Virus record (IMG/VR): IMGVR_UViG_3300050821_007565 | Coordinates: 1 to 32,769 of that record | From: a virus | Length of the DNA: 32,769 bases | Strand: one strand, 5' to 3' | Shown here: one piece after another, positions 13,833 through 22,242 of the stretch | Layout of the letters: every line of letters begins with the position of its first letter | Position numbering within the stretch: the first letter of the stretch is position 1 | Made by a program: the position numbers and the translations under genes | The notes under the pieces: model-generated | What the model saw: only the letters and a program-made list of their open reading frames with translations | Database searches by the model: none | What the model was told of the DNA's origin: nothing

Positions 13833-14981
13833 ATGGTAAATGTAATAGTTATAGCAATACTGATAATACCTTGGCTGATAATTCCGTTTAATGATATTCC
13901 TGAACCTACCAGGTTAATTAAAGCAGCATTCTTTGATTTCGCAATGATGGGTGTTATCGTGATGGCATTAATTAATGGATTGAAGTTTGAGTATAAGAAT
14001 AAGTATTTAGCATGGTTTTCTATAGTAGTATTTGTAACAATGGGGCTTAATTGGTATTTACCATTATTGAAAGGGCAAGGTTATAACGCAGGAACAATTG
14101 AGTCATGCTTACATTATATACTTGCTTTAACAGCCTTTTATTTAATATGTTCAAACTTTGAACGTTCTGATTTCATAAGATGTGCAAAAGCTATGTGCAT
14201 ATCTTCAACATTAGTATCAATATTTTGTATATTTCAATCGGTAGGACTGGACCCTATGAGTCACCTAGCAACTTATACCTACAAAGAGCCTCGTCACATA
14301 GCTGCATTACTTGACCATCCAGATATGGTTGGTAACTACCTATGCCTAGTTCTACCGTTATTTATTTATTTTAATAAACCTAAATATTATATAGGTATGG
14401 CATTATGCGTAATAACATTATTATTAACTAAATCAAGTTTATCTGTTTTTTCTGCTGTTATAGGTATATCAATTTATACAACTATTAAGTATGCAGGAAA
14501 AAGGATGGTATTAGGGATAGTTGCCTTAGGATGTATTTTATTTTTTATATTCTGTTTTATTAATAAGGACTTTAATAAAATTAACAATGGTTTTACTGGC
14601 AGGACGGAAGCATGGAGCATGATGGTAAAACGTATGGACAATCCTTTATTTGGAAGAGGTTTAGGTATAGTTAAATCTCTTAATGTACAGACAGGTGCAT
14701 TAAAAGCAGATGGAGTTAATAGAGAAAACTTTTGGATGTTTGCACATAATGATTATTTAGAGACGTATTGTTCTGTAGGTGCAGTAGGTTTATTTTTACT
14801 ATTATTAGTCATAATAAATTCTATTCGTAGATTTAATTTTAAATCAGACAATAGAATAGGTTATGCTTATTTTGGATGTTTTTTTGCTTTCTTAATAGTA
14901 ATGTTTGGATCGTTTCCGATGGAATTTCCACCACTTGCTTTAAATGGTTTAATATTGTTCGCAGGAATTGAAAAAACATAA
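13833..14981 (+). CDS. Wzy/WaaL-type O-antigen polymerase or ligase, about 382 aa
   Basis: The protein has about ten hydrophobic segments, beginning VNVIVIAILIIPWLIIPF, and a large loop after the seventh or eighth. It contains FTGRTEAWSMM near residue 252 and AHNDYLETY near residue 304, the Arg and His of the Wzy_C/O-antigen ligase motif that handle the undecaprenyl-linked sugar. In bacteria such enzymes polymerise O-antigen or attach it to lipid A-core. In some phages they change host serotype and block superinfection. The gene lies inside the morphogenesis operon between the capsid and tail genes. The start at 13833 was chosen because GGAG lies only one base before ATG 13830. Confidence 0.78.
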   Translation: MVNVIVIAILIIPWLIIPFNDIPEPTRLIKAAFFDFAMMGVIVMALINGLKFEYKNKYLAWFSIVVFVTMGLNWYLPLLKGQGYNAGTIESCLHYILALTAFYLICSNFERSDFIRCAKAMCISSTLVSIFCIFQSVGLDPMSHLATYTYKEPRHIAALLDHPDMVGNYLCLVLPLFIYFNKPKYYIGMALCVITLLLTKSSLSVFSAVIGISIYTTIKYAGKRMVLGIVALGCILFFIFCFINKDFNKINNGFTGRTEAWSMMVKRMDNPLFGRGLGIVKSLNVQTGALKADGVNRENFWMFAHNDYLETYCSVGAVGLFLLLLVIINSIRRFNFKSDNRIGYAYFGCFFAFLIVMFGSFPMEFPPLALNGLILFAGIEKT

Positions 14982-14990
14982 GGAGTTAAT

Positions 14991-15833
14991 ATGCCACCGT
15001 CAACAGCATTAAAAAGTAAACCAGATGAGAATGATGTTACATTAATTGATTATAATGGAGCAATCCAGCAATTAATCGCTCAATCTAAAAAAGAACTTGA
15101 AGATATAAAAAATCAGATTCTTCTTGAAAATGTCAATTCAGTTAAACTAAAGGAAAAATTTCTTAAAGACACTCAAGAATTTGAAAGATGGAAACGTTCT
15201 GAAGAACAGAAATTCAAGAATCTATTAGCAGAAAAAACTAATGAGATAATAAAGAACAAGAATGAAATAGATATTCATGTTCAACAGCAAAGGCAGATTA
15301 CGGCTGACCTTAATTTACAGCATCAGAAATTTGAAGGTCTTAATGCTGAAAGAGTTAAATTAAAGGAAGAGCTTGTAAGAGTTGAAGGTATGAGGATTCA
15401 AGCTATTGATATGATAAAACAAGCTGAGACACAAAGAGCAGAGGTATTGACTCAGCAGAATAATGCTAACATGGCTTTAATTAAGGCTAAAGAGATAGAA
15501 GAAATAGCACACCAAGAGAATATTAGATTAACTAATCTTAATGATGCTCTTGAATCCAGGGCAAGAGAAATAGAACAAAAGGCAAAAGATTTAGGTAATT
15601 TAAAAGAGTTTGTTGAACCTAAGTTAAGAACAATTACGGAACAACAAGAAGCTTTAGAAGAGGCTAAGAAAGAAAATGATGAAAGGATAGCACAGTTACA
15701 GGCAAAGATTGAAGAAGAAAAAATTCTTTTTAAGTCTGTAATGGATAAAAAGTCAGAAGTTGAAAAACAAGAGAAAGAATTATTATCTAAAAAAGAAGAA
15801 TTTGGAAGACAGCAATTACTGGCAGGTAAATAA
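14991..15833 (+). CDS. Long coiled-coil virion-region protein, 280 aa
   Basis: From about residue 20 nearly to the end, the sequence is heptad-like with strong Lys/Glu/Gln content (for example QQRQITADLNLQHQKFEGLN and KEEFGRQQLLAGK), so it should form a long coiled coil. It begins MPPSTALKSKPDENDVTLID after a clear AAGGAG site. No enzyme motif or signal peptide is seen. Position between the sugar enzyme and the neck proteins suggests a structural spacer or an internal virion protein; it is too short for a tape measure. Stop and next start overlap as TAATG. Confidence 0.5.
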   Translation: MPPSTALKSKPDENDVTLIDYNGAIQQLIAQSKKELEDIKNQILLENVNSVKLKEKFLKDTQEFERWKRSEEQKFKNLLAEKTNEIIKNKNEIDIHVQQQRQITADLNLQHQKFEGLNAERVKLKEELVRVEGMRIQAIDMIKQAETQRAEVLTQQNNANMALIKAKEIEEIAHQENIRLTNLNDALESRAREIEQKAKDLGNLKEFVEPKLRTITEQQEALEEAKKENDERIAQLQAKIEEEKILFKSVMDKKSEVEKQEKELLSKKEEFGRQQLLAGK

Positions 15834-16165
15834 TGTCTCAGGTACGAGATCCAAACACAGGAGATAGGGACTCTATACAGAGGTTAGTTACTTCCAGAAT
15901 CAATGTAAGTATTCTACCTACCACCGTAGCTGTAGGAACATCTGCTTTAGCTTTACCAAGCAATCCTAGATCGAATAGAACATTCATATTAGTTCAGAAT
16001 CAGTCTGCTAATCCTGTTTTCATAGGGGATGCTTCTGTAACAACATCCAACGGTTATCAACTTAATCCTTTTAGCGACATTACAATCCCCTGTACTGATG
16101 GAGCAGTTATATATGCTATCGCAGGTTCAGGTGGTAATAATGTATTCGTAGGGGAAGGTGTCTAA
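15833..16165 (+). CDS. Small beta-rich virion-region protein, 110 aa
   Basis: It starts in a TAATG junction with the coiled-coil gene and ends in a TAATG junction with the adaptor gene, so it is translated as part of a chain. The protein, MSQVRDPNTGDRDSIQRLVT onward, has a short polar head and then alternating hydrophobic strands (RTFILVQNQSANPVFIGD, ITIPCTDGAVIYAIAGS). This resembles small beta-sandwich decoration or fibre-base domains in other phages ('FILVQN...PVFIG'). The role is not established. Confidence 0.55.
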   Translation: MSQVRDPNTGDRDSIQRLVTSRINVSILPTTVAVGTSALALPSNPRSNRTFILVQNQSANPVFIGDASVTTSNGYQLNPFSDITIPCTDGAVIYAIAGSGGNNVFVGEGV

Positions 16166-17280
16166 TGACATTCTTAGATGTGCAAAATCAAGTTGTTAAT
16201 ATGAGTTTAGTTCAGAGTCAAACAGCTCTTGTTCAATTCTCTATTCAATGGGCTATTAATAGAATAAGTCAATATTTTGAATGGCCTTATTATATGCAGA
16301 ACCAGGTTATAACAACCACTGCTCCGTATTCTACAGGTACAGTAGCTGTTACAAATGGGTCTGCCACGGTTACAGGGACTAATACCGTATGGACATCAGC
16401 AATGGTTGGAAGAAAGATACAAATAGGTGGTGATAATGCTTACTATTATGTATTAACTGTTAATAGTACAACAAGTATTACATTAGCTGTTCCATATCAA
16501 GGAACAACTCAATCAGGATCTACTTACAATATTTATAAGGATGAATACAAATTGTCTCCTGATGTTCAGGCATATAAAACTATTGTTCAGATACAAAATA
16601 GTTTAGCCATGAACGGAATGCCACCAACTAAGTTTGATAAAATATTCCCAACTCAAACATCCTTTTCTTCTCCTTATATAGAAGTTATGGAGGGAACTAA
16701 GTTAGATACATATGTTACAGGAACAGTATCGACAACCATTAATAGTGGGACAATAACAGGTGTTGGAACATCTTGGTCTTCTGTTGAAGGCCTAGGAAGA
16801 ATGACAGATATTATTATAGCAAGCAATAGATATACAGTTAAATCTGTTAATTCAGATACTTCTATAACAACTTATGAAAATGCTCTAGGTACGGTATCCG
16901 CATCATCTTATACTCTTAATTTAAGAAATATAAAAGTTCAAGTATTCCCAATTCCTAATGATCAAGAGAATTTGTATTATAGATATTTTCGTATGCCTGA
17001 TATTCTTGTTAATTCTTATGATGTTCCAGACCTACCTCAAGATTGGCATTGGATTATAGTGTGGGGTGCATTAAGTTGGATTTACCTTCAAAAGGGAGAT
17101 ATTGAGAAGGCATACACCCAGGCAGAAGCTAGATTCTTAGAAGGATTACAGAATATGAAGAAAAAGATTGGTAATCATGCAGCGGATAGAATATATCGTA
17201 GGAATTCTCAAGATAGAGGCAATGTATTCTTTGACGGTTTAGAAAAAGGAAGTTTTGATCGTAGGTATAGTTCTCCATAA
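16165..17280 (+). CDS. Head-tail adaptor-like protein with two beta insert repeats, 371 aa
   Basis: The helical N-terminus (MTFLDVQNQVVNMSLVQSQT) and the C-terminal helices with DLPQDWHWIIVWGALSWIYL and a following Lys-rich tail look like the adaptor/tail accessory proteins (P22 gp4, T7 gp11 style) that sit under the portal. In the middle are two related beta repeats: GTVAVTNGSATVTGTNTVW (about 57) and GTVSTTINSGTITGVGTSW (about 186), each followed by a G-x-x-I-x-x-x-x-x-x-Y-V segment and ending with T-x-x-S-Y. Such inserts decorate neck proteins. A GGGGAAGG purine run precedes the ATG. Confidence 0.65.
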   Translation: MTFLDVQNQVVNMSLVQSQTALVQFSIQWAINRISQYFEWPYYMQNQVITTTAPYSTGTVAVTNGSATVTGTNTVWTSAMVGRKIQIGGDNAYYYVLTVNSTTSITLAVPYQGTTQSGSTYNIYKDEYKLSPDVQAYKTIVQIQNSLAMNGMPPTKFDKIFPTQTSFSSPYIEVMEGTKLDTYVTGTVSTTINSGTITGVGTSWSSVEGLGRMTDIIIASNRYTVKSVNSDTSITTYENALGTVSASSYTLNLRNIKVQVFPIPNDQENLYYRYFRMPDILVNSYDVPDLPQDWHWIIVWGALSWIYLQKGDIEKAYTQAEARFLEGLQNMKKKIGNHAADRIYRRNSQDRGNVFFDGLEKGSFDRRYSSP

Positions 17281-18947
17281 TGAAGAAATTATTAATATTC
17301 CTTATATGTATTCTTATATGTTCAAACGCATACGCTAAATTGCCTTGGGATAAATATTCATATTTTTCAAATTATGGAGGTTTAAACGATAATCTTTCTA
17401 AACTAGAGATAGCAGATAATGAAGCAACTTCTATACAGAATGTTGTCTTTGATACAGGTGGTGCAATATCTAAGAGGTATGGATATCAGAATATAACAAG
17501 TCCTGGAGCAGCGTACGCTGTAGTAGCAGGTTCTTCTGCCATTACAGGTATTTATTATTATAAACAGTACGGTGGTAATAATTATATTGTAGCTTGTGCT
17601 AATGTAAGCTCACAATTGGAATGTTTCCAAAAGCAATATGATGCAAGTAATAATATACCTGTAGGTTCTTGGACAAGAATAGATGGAGGAAATTTACCTA
17701 CAACCTATAATAATAATCAATATGTAACATTTTCACAGGCTAATAATGTTCTTGTTATAACTCCCCAAGCAAGTAATGTAACAAACCCTTGGGCATGGCA
17801 AGCAACTGGTAATATATATACACTTACAAACAGTGCAAACGTAACTCCGTCAACGATATCTGTTTTTCATAAGAATATACTATTTATATCAGGAGATCCG
17901 AATAACCCATCAAGGGTAAGATATAGTGATTTAACGAATGGAATAACAGTATTCAACGCAACGGATTTCTTTGACTTAGATAAGAACAATGGTCAAAAGG
18001 TTACAGCATTAGTATCTGCTTATGGTAATTTATATATATTTGAAGACAACAGTATTTGGATGTTGACAGGTTCAAGTAACGCTGATTTTAGTTTACAGAA
18101 AATGGTTGATAATGTAGGAACCTTAAGTCAACAATCTATTTCAGTAATCAACGGTCATATATTTTTCGTTACGAAACAGAATGATATTGCTATTTATGAT
18201 GGTAACTATAGTGTTCAATTCCTTAGTAGTAAGATAAGGAATACAATTGGTGGAAATAATTTTAACAGGGCATCAACCGCCATAGGTCTTGGGTTCTCTT
18301 CTTATAAATATAAAGACCTAGATTATTATGTTGCCGAGTCATTAGTAGGAACTAATCAAAATAATTCTGTTCTTTTATATGATACCTATAGAAGTGCATG
18401 GACTGTATTTAGTGGAATAACTCCAAATGCTTGGGCTGTTGTAGACTCATCCAATGGTCAGAATATAATGATATTTGGTGATAATAAAGGTCTTATTTAT
18501 TTTTATCCAAATATAGGTACATACCATGATGTTAGTAACACTTGTGATGTAAATAATGTTTGTACAACAACTTCAGGTTCTATTTATTCATTTTATCAGA
18601 CAAAATGGTTCAGATATTCAGATGCAGCATTAGGTAATAAATACTTAAGATTATTAAAGACATACATATCAAATTCAACATTAGCAAGCTATCTAACAAC
18701 TACAGTAAAATCAGATTATAGTAATAGCGGTAATGTATATACTTACACATTCAATCCTTCTGGTGCGTTATGGGGAGTAGCAAAATGGGGAGTTGATATG
18801 TGGACAGGTGGTGGGTTGAATATTGATAGGGAAGAGCCTAATCTTGGTACTCAAATGTTTCAAATATTATATTCTAACAATATTGTAGATCAGGATATGA
18901 CTATACTTGGATGGGAATTATTTATAGAACCTACGGATACCATATGA
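17280..18947 (+). CDS. Nozzle/tail-tube B-like protein with Sec signal peptide, 555 aa
   Basis: The mature start, KLPWDKYSYFSNYGGLNDNL, followed by NEATSIQNVVFDTGGAISKRYG, matches the N-terminal signature of tail nozzle or tubular B proteins (P22 gp10 / T7 gp12 type: a 'GG-(M/L)-N ... A ... N-(V/F)-x-x-x-x-x-G-x-(L/I)-x-(K/R)-R-x-G' line). The rest has the repeated aromatic strands of a beta propeller. Ahead of this lies MKKLLIFLICILICSNAYA, a clear signal peptide that other nozzle proteins lack. It starts at a TAATG junction and overlaps the fibre gene by ATGA. How an exported nozzle could reach a virion made in the cytoplasm is unexplained. Confidence 0.7.
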   Translation: MKKLLIFLICILICSNAYAKLPWDKYSYFSNYGGLNDNLSKLEIADNEATSIQNVVFDTGGAISKRYGYQNITSPGAAYAVVAGSSAITGIYYYKQYGGNNYIVACANVSSQLECFQKQYDASNNIPVGSWTRIDGGNLPTTYNNNQYVTFSQANNVLVITPQASNVTNPWAWQATGNIYTLTNSANVTPSTISVFHKNILFISGDPNNPSRVRYSDLTNGITVFNATDFFDLDKNNGQKVTALVSAYGNLYIFEDNSIWMLTGSSNADFSLQKMVDNVGTLSQQSISVINGHIFFVTKQNDIAIYDGNYSVQFLSSKIRNTIGGNNFNRASTAIGLGFSSYKYKDLDYYVAESLVGTNQNNSVLLYDTYRSAWTVFSGITPNAWAVVDSSNGQNIMIFGDNKGLIYFYPNIGTYHDVSNTCDVNNVCTTTSGSIYSFYQTKWFRYSDAALGNKYLRLLKTYISNSTLASYLTTTVKSDYSNSGNVYTYTFNPSGALWGVAKWGVDMWTGGGLNIDREEPNLGTQMFQILYSNNIVDQDMTILGWELFIEPTDTI

Positions 18948-19813
18948 TAAAAAAATTATTATTAATACCATTATTGTTATTATCAACAGTAGCATTAGCC
19001 TCCGCTCCAACAAGAACGTATACCTATGTATCTCATACAGTTATAGACCCTAATCAGAATAATACAAATGAAAATAGTCTATATTCTTACCTTCAAAATG
19101 GTGTGGACACTTATGCAGCAGGTACTATAACAAACACAGCTATTAATAGTAGTGCTGCAATAGCATATAGTAAATTGAATTTATTAAATAGCGTTGTTAA
19201 TGCAGATATTAATTCGTCTGCTGCAATAGCGTATAGTAAGTTGAATTTGACAGGTAACATTGTTAATGCGGATATAAGTTCAAGTGCTGCTATTGTAGGA
19301 AGCAAGTTAGATCTTACCTCACCTGGAGCTATTGGTAGTACAGCAGCAAATACTGGATCATTTACAACATTAAAAGTAGGAACAACTCATCAGGGAGATG
19401 TTCTTTATGATAATGGAACTTCATTCGTAAGGCTTACTCCTGGTACGAATGGACAATATTTACAAACTCAAGGAGCATCTGCAAATCCTCAGTGGGCTAG
19501 TGTACCTGCTATATCAGGTATATTAGGTACATGGGCATCTGCTACGTTAGGTTCATCTACACAAGTAACCACAGATGGATTTCTAGTAGGTTATGCTATA
19601 GGAGATGGAGCGCATACCGATACTATCACAATAAAGACAGATTCAAGCAATCCTCCTACAACTATTCGTTCTCAAGTGATTACTGGAACAATAACAGCAG
19701 GTAGCTATTCTGTACCTTTATTCTCTCCTGTTAAGAAAAATGATTATTATTTAATAGAAAAATCAGGTACGGGTTCAAATTATACAGTTTATTTTATTCC
19801 ATTAGGAACATAA
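18944..19813 (+). CDS. Tail fibre-like protein A with Sec signal peptide, 289 aa
   Basis: It starts at the ATG overlapping the nozzle stop. MIKKLLLIPLLLLSTVALA is a signal peptide; the mature protein begins SAPTRTYTYVSHTVIDPNQN. Three repeats of the type (N-A-D-I-N)-S-S-A-A-I-A-Y-S-K-L-N-L follow at about residues 65-125, a known repeat of phage fibres, then a 'GTTHQGDVLYDNGTSFVRL' block that also occurs in fibre B, and a divergent C-terminal tip of about 100 residues. It is probably the first of a set of host-contact fibres. The export signal is the oddity. Confidence 0.68.
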   Translation: MIKKLLLIPLLLLSTVALASAPTRTYTYVSHTVIDPNQNNTNENSLYSYLQNGVDTYAAGTITNTAINSSAAIAYSKLNLLNSVVNADINSSAAIAYSKLNLTGNIVNADISSSAAIVGSKLDLTSPGAIGSTAANTGSFTTLKVGTTHQGDVLYDNGTSFVRLTPGTNGQYLQTQGASANPQWASVPAISGILGTWASATLGSSTQVTTDGFLVGYAIGDGAHTDTITIKTDSSNPPTTIRSQVITGTITAGSYSVPLFSPVKKNDYYLIEKSGTGSNYTVYFIPLGT

Positions 19814-20121
19814 TGAAATTCTTACTTTTAATATTATTATTCATCCCAATCACTTGTTACGCAGGAATCTCTAATACTGTGTCTTCAAATTGGACCATTC
19901 AATCACCACCAAAGGATGCCAATGAAGTATCTTTATACAACTATATGTATATTTTATATTCTCATTTTAATCAGTTGGAAGTTACAACAAATGATCCAAA
20001 TGGTGTAAGGAATACCAACATAGGAACATCTATTATCTATAATAACGCAGGTACGTATAAATTTTGTGTAGAAACAGCTAACCCTTCAGGAACGGTGTGG
20101 AAATGTTCAACTTTAAGTTAA
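19813..20121 (+). CDS. Short fibre-related protein with Sec signal peptide, 102 aa
   Basis: MKFLLLILLFIPITCYA is a signal peptide, followed by GISNTVSSNWTIQSPPKDAN and EVSLYNYMYILYSHF. The latter echoes the N-terminal 'NENSLYSYLQ' region of the flanking fibres, so this looks like a short relative without the repeat shaft and tip, perhaps a base or chaperone piece. Its start overlaps the end of fibre A by one base (TAATG). Its own end overlaps the start of fibre B. The C-terminal half has two Cys (CVETANPSG, WKCSTLS), which could form a disulphide after export. Confidence 0.55.
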   Translation: MKFLLLILLFIPITCYAGISNTVSSNWTIQSPPKDANEVSLYNYMYILYSHFNQLEVTTNDPNGVRNTNIGTSIIYNNAGTYKFCVETANPSGTVWKCSTLS

Positions 20122-20909
20122 TAATACTATTCTTATTAGTACCTACTATAGCTTTAGCTACTCCTCCTACTCGTACATACAATTATGTATCTAATGCAAC
20201 TATAGATCCGAACCAGAACAATACTAATGAGAATGCAATATATTCTTATTTACAAGTAGGTGTAGATACCTATGCTCCTGGTTCTATATCATCCTCTGCT
20301 ATTAATGCTAATGCTGCGATAGCATATTCACAGTTAAGTTTATCCAATAGTATTTTAAATGCAGATATTAATTCATCAGCAGCGATTGTAGCAAGCAAAC
20401 TTGATCTTACGTCACCTGGTGCAATAGGAAGTGTAGCTCCAAATACAGGGGCTTTTACAACTTTAAGTGCGACAGGAACCGTTAATTTAGGTACTACTCA
20501 TCAAGGTGATGTATTTTATGACAATGGGACATCTGTTGTACGTCAACCTCCAGGAACATTAGGACAGGTGTTGCAAACAGGAGGAGCAGGAGCTAATCCA
20601 AGTTGGGTTAATTCTTTATCAAGTGTTTCTGACTATGGGACAAGTTCAAGTGTATCAACAGCGTACCAAGGAACAAATACCAAAATAGCTTATGGCAATA
20701 TATCTGTCGCTAATAAATCATCAACTAATATCACTAATTTACCTTTTACTTCATCAACATCTTATAAATGTACCTGTAATCAAGTAGCAGGAAATTTAGG
20801 AAATATGAATGGTCCTTGTGCCGTTGCATATTCTAGTGGATCACAAGTAGCTATTGAGAACGCATCAGATACAACATTTGTTGAATCATGGATTTGTATA
20901 GGAACCTAA
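20103..20909 (+). CDS. Tail fibre-like protein B with Sec signal peptide, 268 aa (paralogue of A)
   Basis: The signal MFNFKLIILFLLVPTIALA is followed by TPPTRTYNYVSNATIDPNQN, matching fibre A closely through the S-S-A-A-I repeats and the GTTHQGDVFYDNGTSVVR block. After about residue 170 the two differ, and this one carries four Cys (CTCNQ, GPCAV, WICIG), a possible pattern for disulphides in an oxidising place such as the periplasm or outside. The ATG at 20103 was preferred over a GTG two codons upstream. It looks like a gene duplication with a changed tip, which fits fibre diversification. Confidence 0.65.
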   Translation: MFNFKLIILFLLVPTIALATPPTRTYNYVSNATIDPNQNNTNENAIYSYLQVGVDTYAPGSISSSAINANAAIAYSQLSLSNSILNADINSSAAIVASKLDLTSPGAIGSVAPNTGAFTTLSATGTVNLGTTHQGDVFYDNGTSVVRQPPGTLGQVLQTGGAGANPSWVNSLSSVSDYGTSSSVSTAYQGTNTKIAYGNISVANKSSTNITNLPFTSSTSYKCTCNQVAGNLGNMNGPCAVAYSSGSQVAIENASDTTFVESWICIGT

Positions 20910-21250
20910 TGCTAGCCAATCAAATAAAATTAGAGATAGCTAAAGAAGTCCTCACCAAGTCAGGTTGGGGTAAAGATATAGAATGTGTCCACTCATTATC
21001 TGAGGCTATAAAGAACGATAGATTTATTTTTGATATAGATAATAATGAAATCATATCTTTTGTTGCATGGGAAGATTTACAAGAAATCAATGGTCAAAAA
21101 AGAGTTTTTATAAAGAGTTTATGGATAGACCCAAGATACCGTAACCGTAACTATGTTATTAAGATTAGGACTATTTTAAGGAACAGATTTAAAGATACTA
21201 AAGGTGTTTGGCTTAATATAAAAAAAGATAAACTTATCGAGAGGATATAA
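20909..21250 (+). CDS. GNAT-like acetyltransferase, 113 aa
   Basis: AGGA lies six bases before the ATG at 20909, which overlaps the stop of fibre B (TAATG). The line RVFIKSLWIDPRYRNRNYVI near residues 63-82 is like the core GNAT strand and acetyl-CoA loop (a degenerate R-x-x-G-x-G/A with Asn in place of Gly). The upstream ISFVAWEDLQEINGQ fits the preceding strands. The substrate is unknown; fibres, host wall sugars or host proteins are all possible. Similar small acetyltransferases appear in the late region of many phages. Confidence 0.55.
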   Translation: MLANQIKLEIAKEVLTKSGWGKDIECVHSLSEAIKNDRFIFDIDNNEIISFVAWEDLQEINGQKRVFIKSLWIDPRYRNRNYVIKIRTILRNRFKDTKGVWLNIKKDKLIERI

Positions 21251-21252
21251 TT

Positions 21253-22242
21253 ATGAGATACCCTGTTTGGTTTAAAGGTAAACGTGGTGGGCCTAAAGGT
21301 CCTCTTGGTAACTTAATCTTTCCTGATGCTGCTAAGAATGATGGAGGTGCAGGTGCCGCTATCCAAGCTGCTGGGGATACTGTTTATAATAGAACAAAAC
21401 AGACTCCAGACGAGGCTTCTCAATATACCTCTTCATTTGATTTAGGTAAAGAACTAGAACAATACTTTACTGGTCAAATGACAGGACAGCCAACAGGTGC
21501 ATTGACAGCAGATCAGCAATTTCAGAATCAAGGTGATTTAAATAAGACATTGTATGACCAAGTATTATCTCAAGCACAAAATCCTACGGCTGGATGGCAA
21601 AGTACATTGCAACCTGAACTGCAACAGGCTCAAGACCAAATTAATAAATATTATAATGCAAGAGGACTTATTAATAGCGGTATCCCTATAGGAGATATGG
21701 GTACAGCAGGAGTAGATTTAGCTATTAAGAATGCCCAAAATGAGATGGCATATCAACAACAGTCTTTATCAAATGCACAGTCTTTAAGTGCAAATATTAA
21801 TCAAAATGCTAATCAAAATGTAGGTAATCTCTATAATCTATACGGTGCACAGCAAGGGTTTGGTCTTAATTCATTATCACGTCAGGCGACTGGTGCTAAT
21901 GCAGCAGCGCAATATCAGGCATATCCTTATCAGGCCCAACTTGGTTCCTATTACGGAGGAGTTGCAGCACAACAAGCATTACCAGGTCAATTAATAGGTG
22001 CAGCAGGGACTATGGCTGGTGCTGCTATGATGTGCTGGGTAGCTGCTGAGGTATTTGGTGGATGGGAAGATACTAGAACTCATAACGCACGTAAATTTAT
22101 AGCTAATATTGGACCGAAATGGTTTTTTAGGTTCTATCTTAAAAATGGTGAACGAATTGCATTATTCATTAAGAATAAACCGTTATTGAAGAATATGTTA
22201 AAGCCAGTGTTTGAGTTATTCGCTATGATTGGGGGTGCGTGA
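21253..22242 (+). CDS. Probable DNA-ejection (internal virion) protein, 329 aa
   Basis: The N-terminal two thirds are Gln/Ala/Asn-rich and helical (QDQINKYYNARGLINSGIPI), typical of ejection proteins. The C-terminus carries CWVAAEVFGGWEDTRTHNAR followed by GPKWFFRFYLKNGERIALFI, the 'CWVA ... R ... W ... G(E)R(I/V)A ... L ... P' tail block found in other phage virion or exported proteins. The GAGAGG site before the ATG is good. It should leave the capsid with the DNA and help form a channel. The order adaptor, nozzle, fibres, ejection proteins fits short-tailed phages. Confidence 0.62.
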   Translation: MRYPVWFKGKRGGPKGPLGNLIFPDAAKNDGGAGAAIQAAGDTVYNRTKQTPDEASQYTSSFDLGKELEQYFTGQMTGQPTGALTADQQFQNQGDLNKTLYDQVLSQAQNPTAGWQSTLQPELQQAQDQINKYYNARGLINSGIPIGDMGTAGVDLAIKNAQNEMAYQQQSLSNAQSLSANINQNANQNVGNLYNLYGAQQGFGLNSLSRQATGANAAAQYQAYPYQAQLGSYYGGVAAQQALPGQLIGAAGTMAGAAMMCWVAAEVFGGWEDTRTHNARKFIANIGPKWFFRFYLKNGERIALFIKNKPLLKNMLKPVFELFAMIGGA

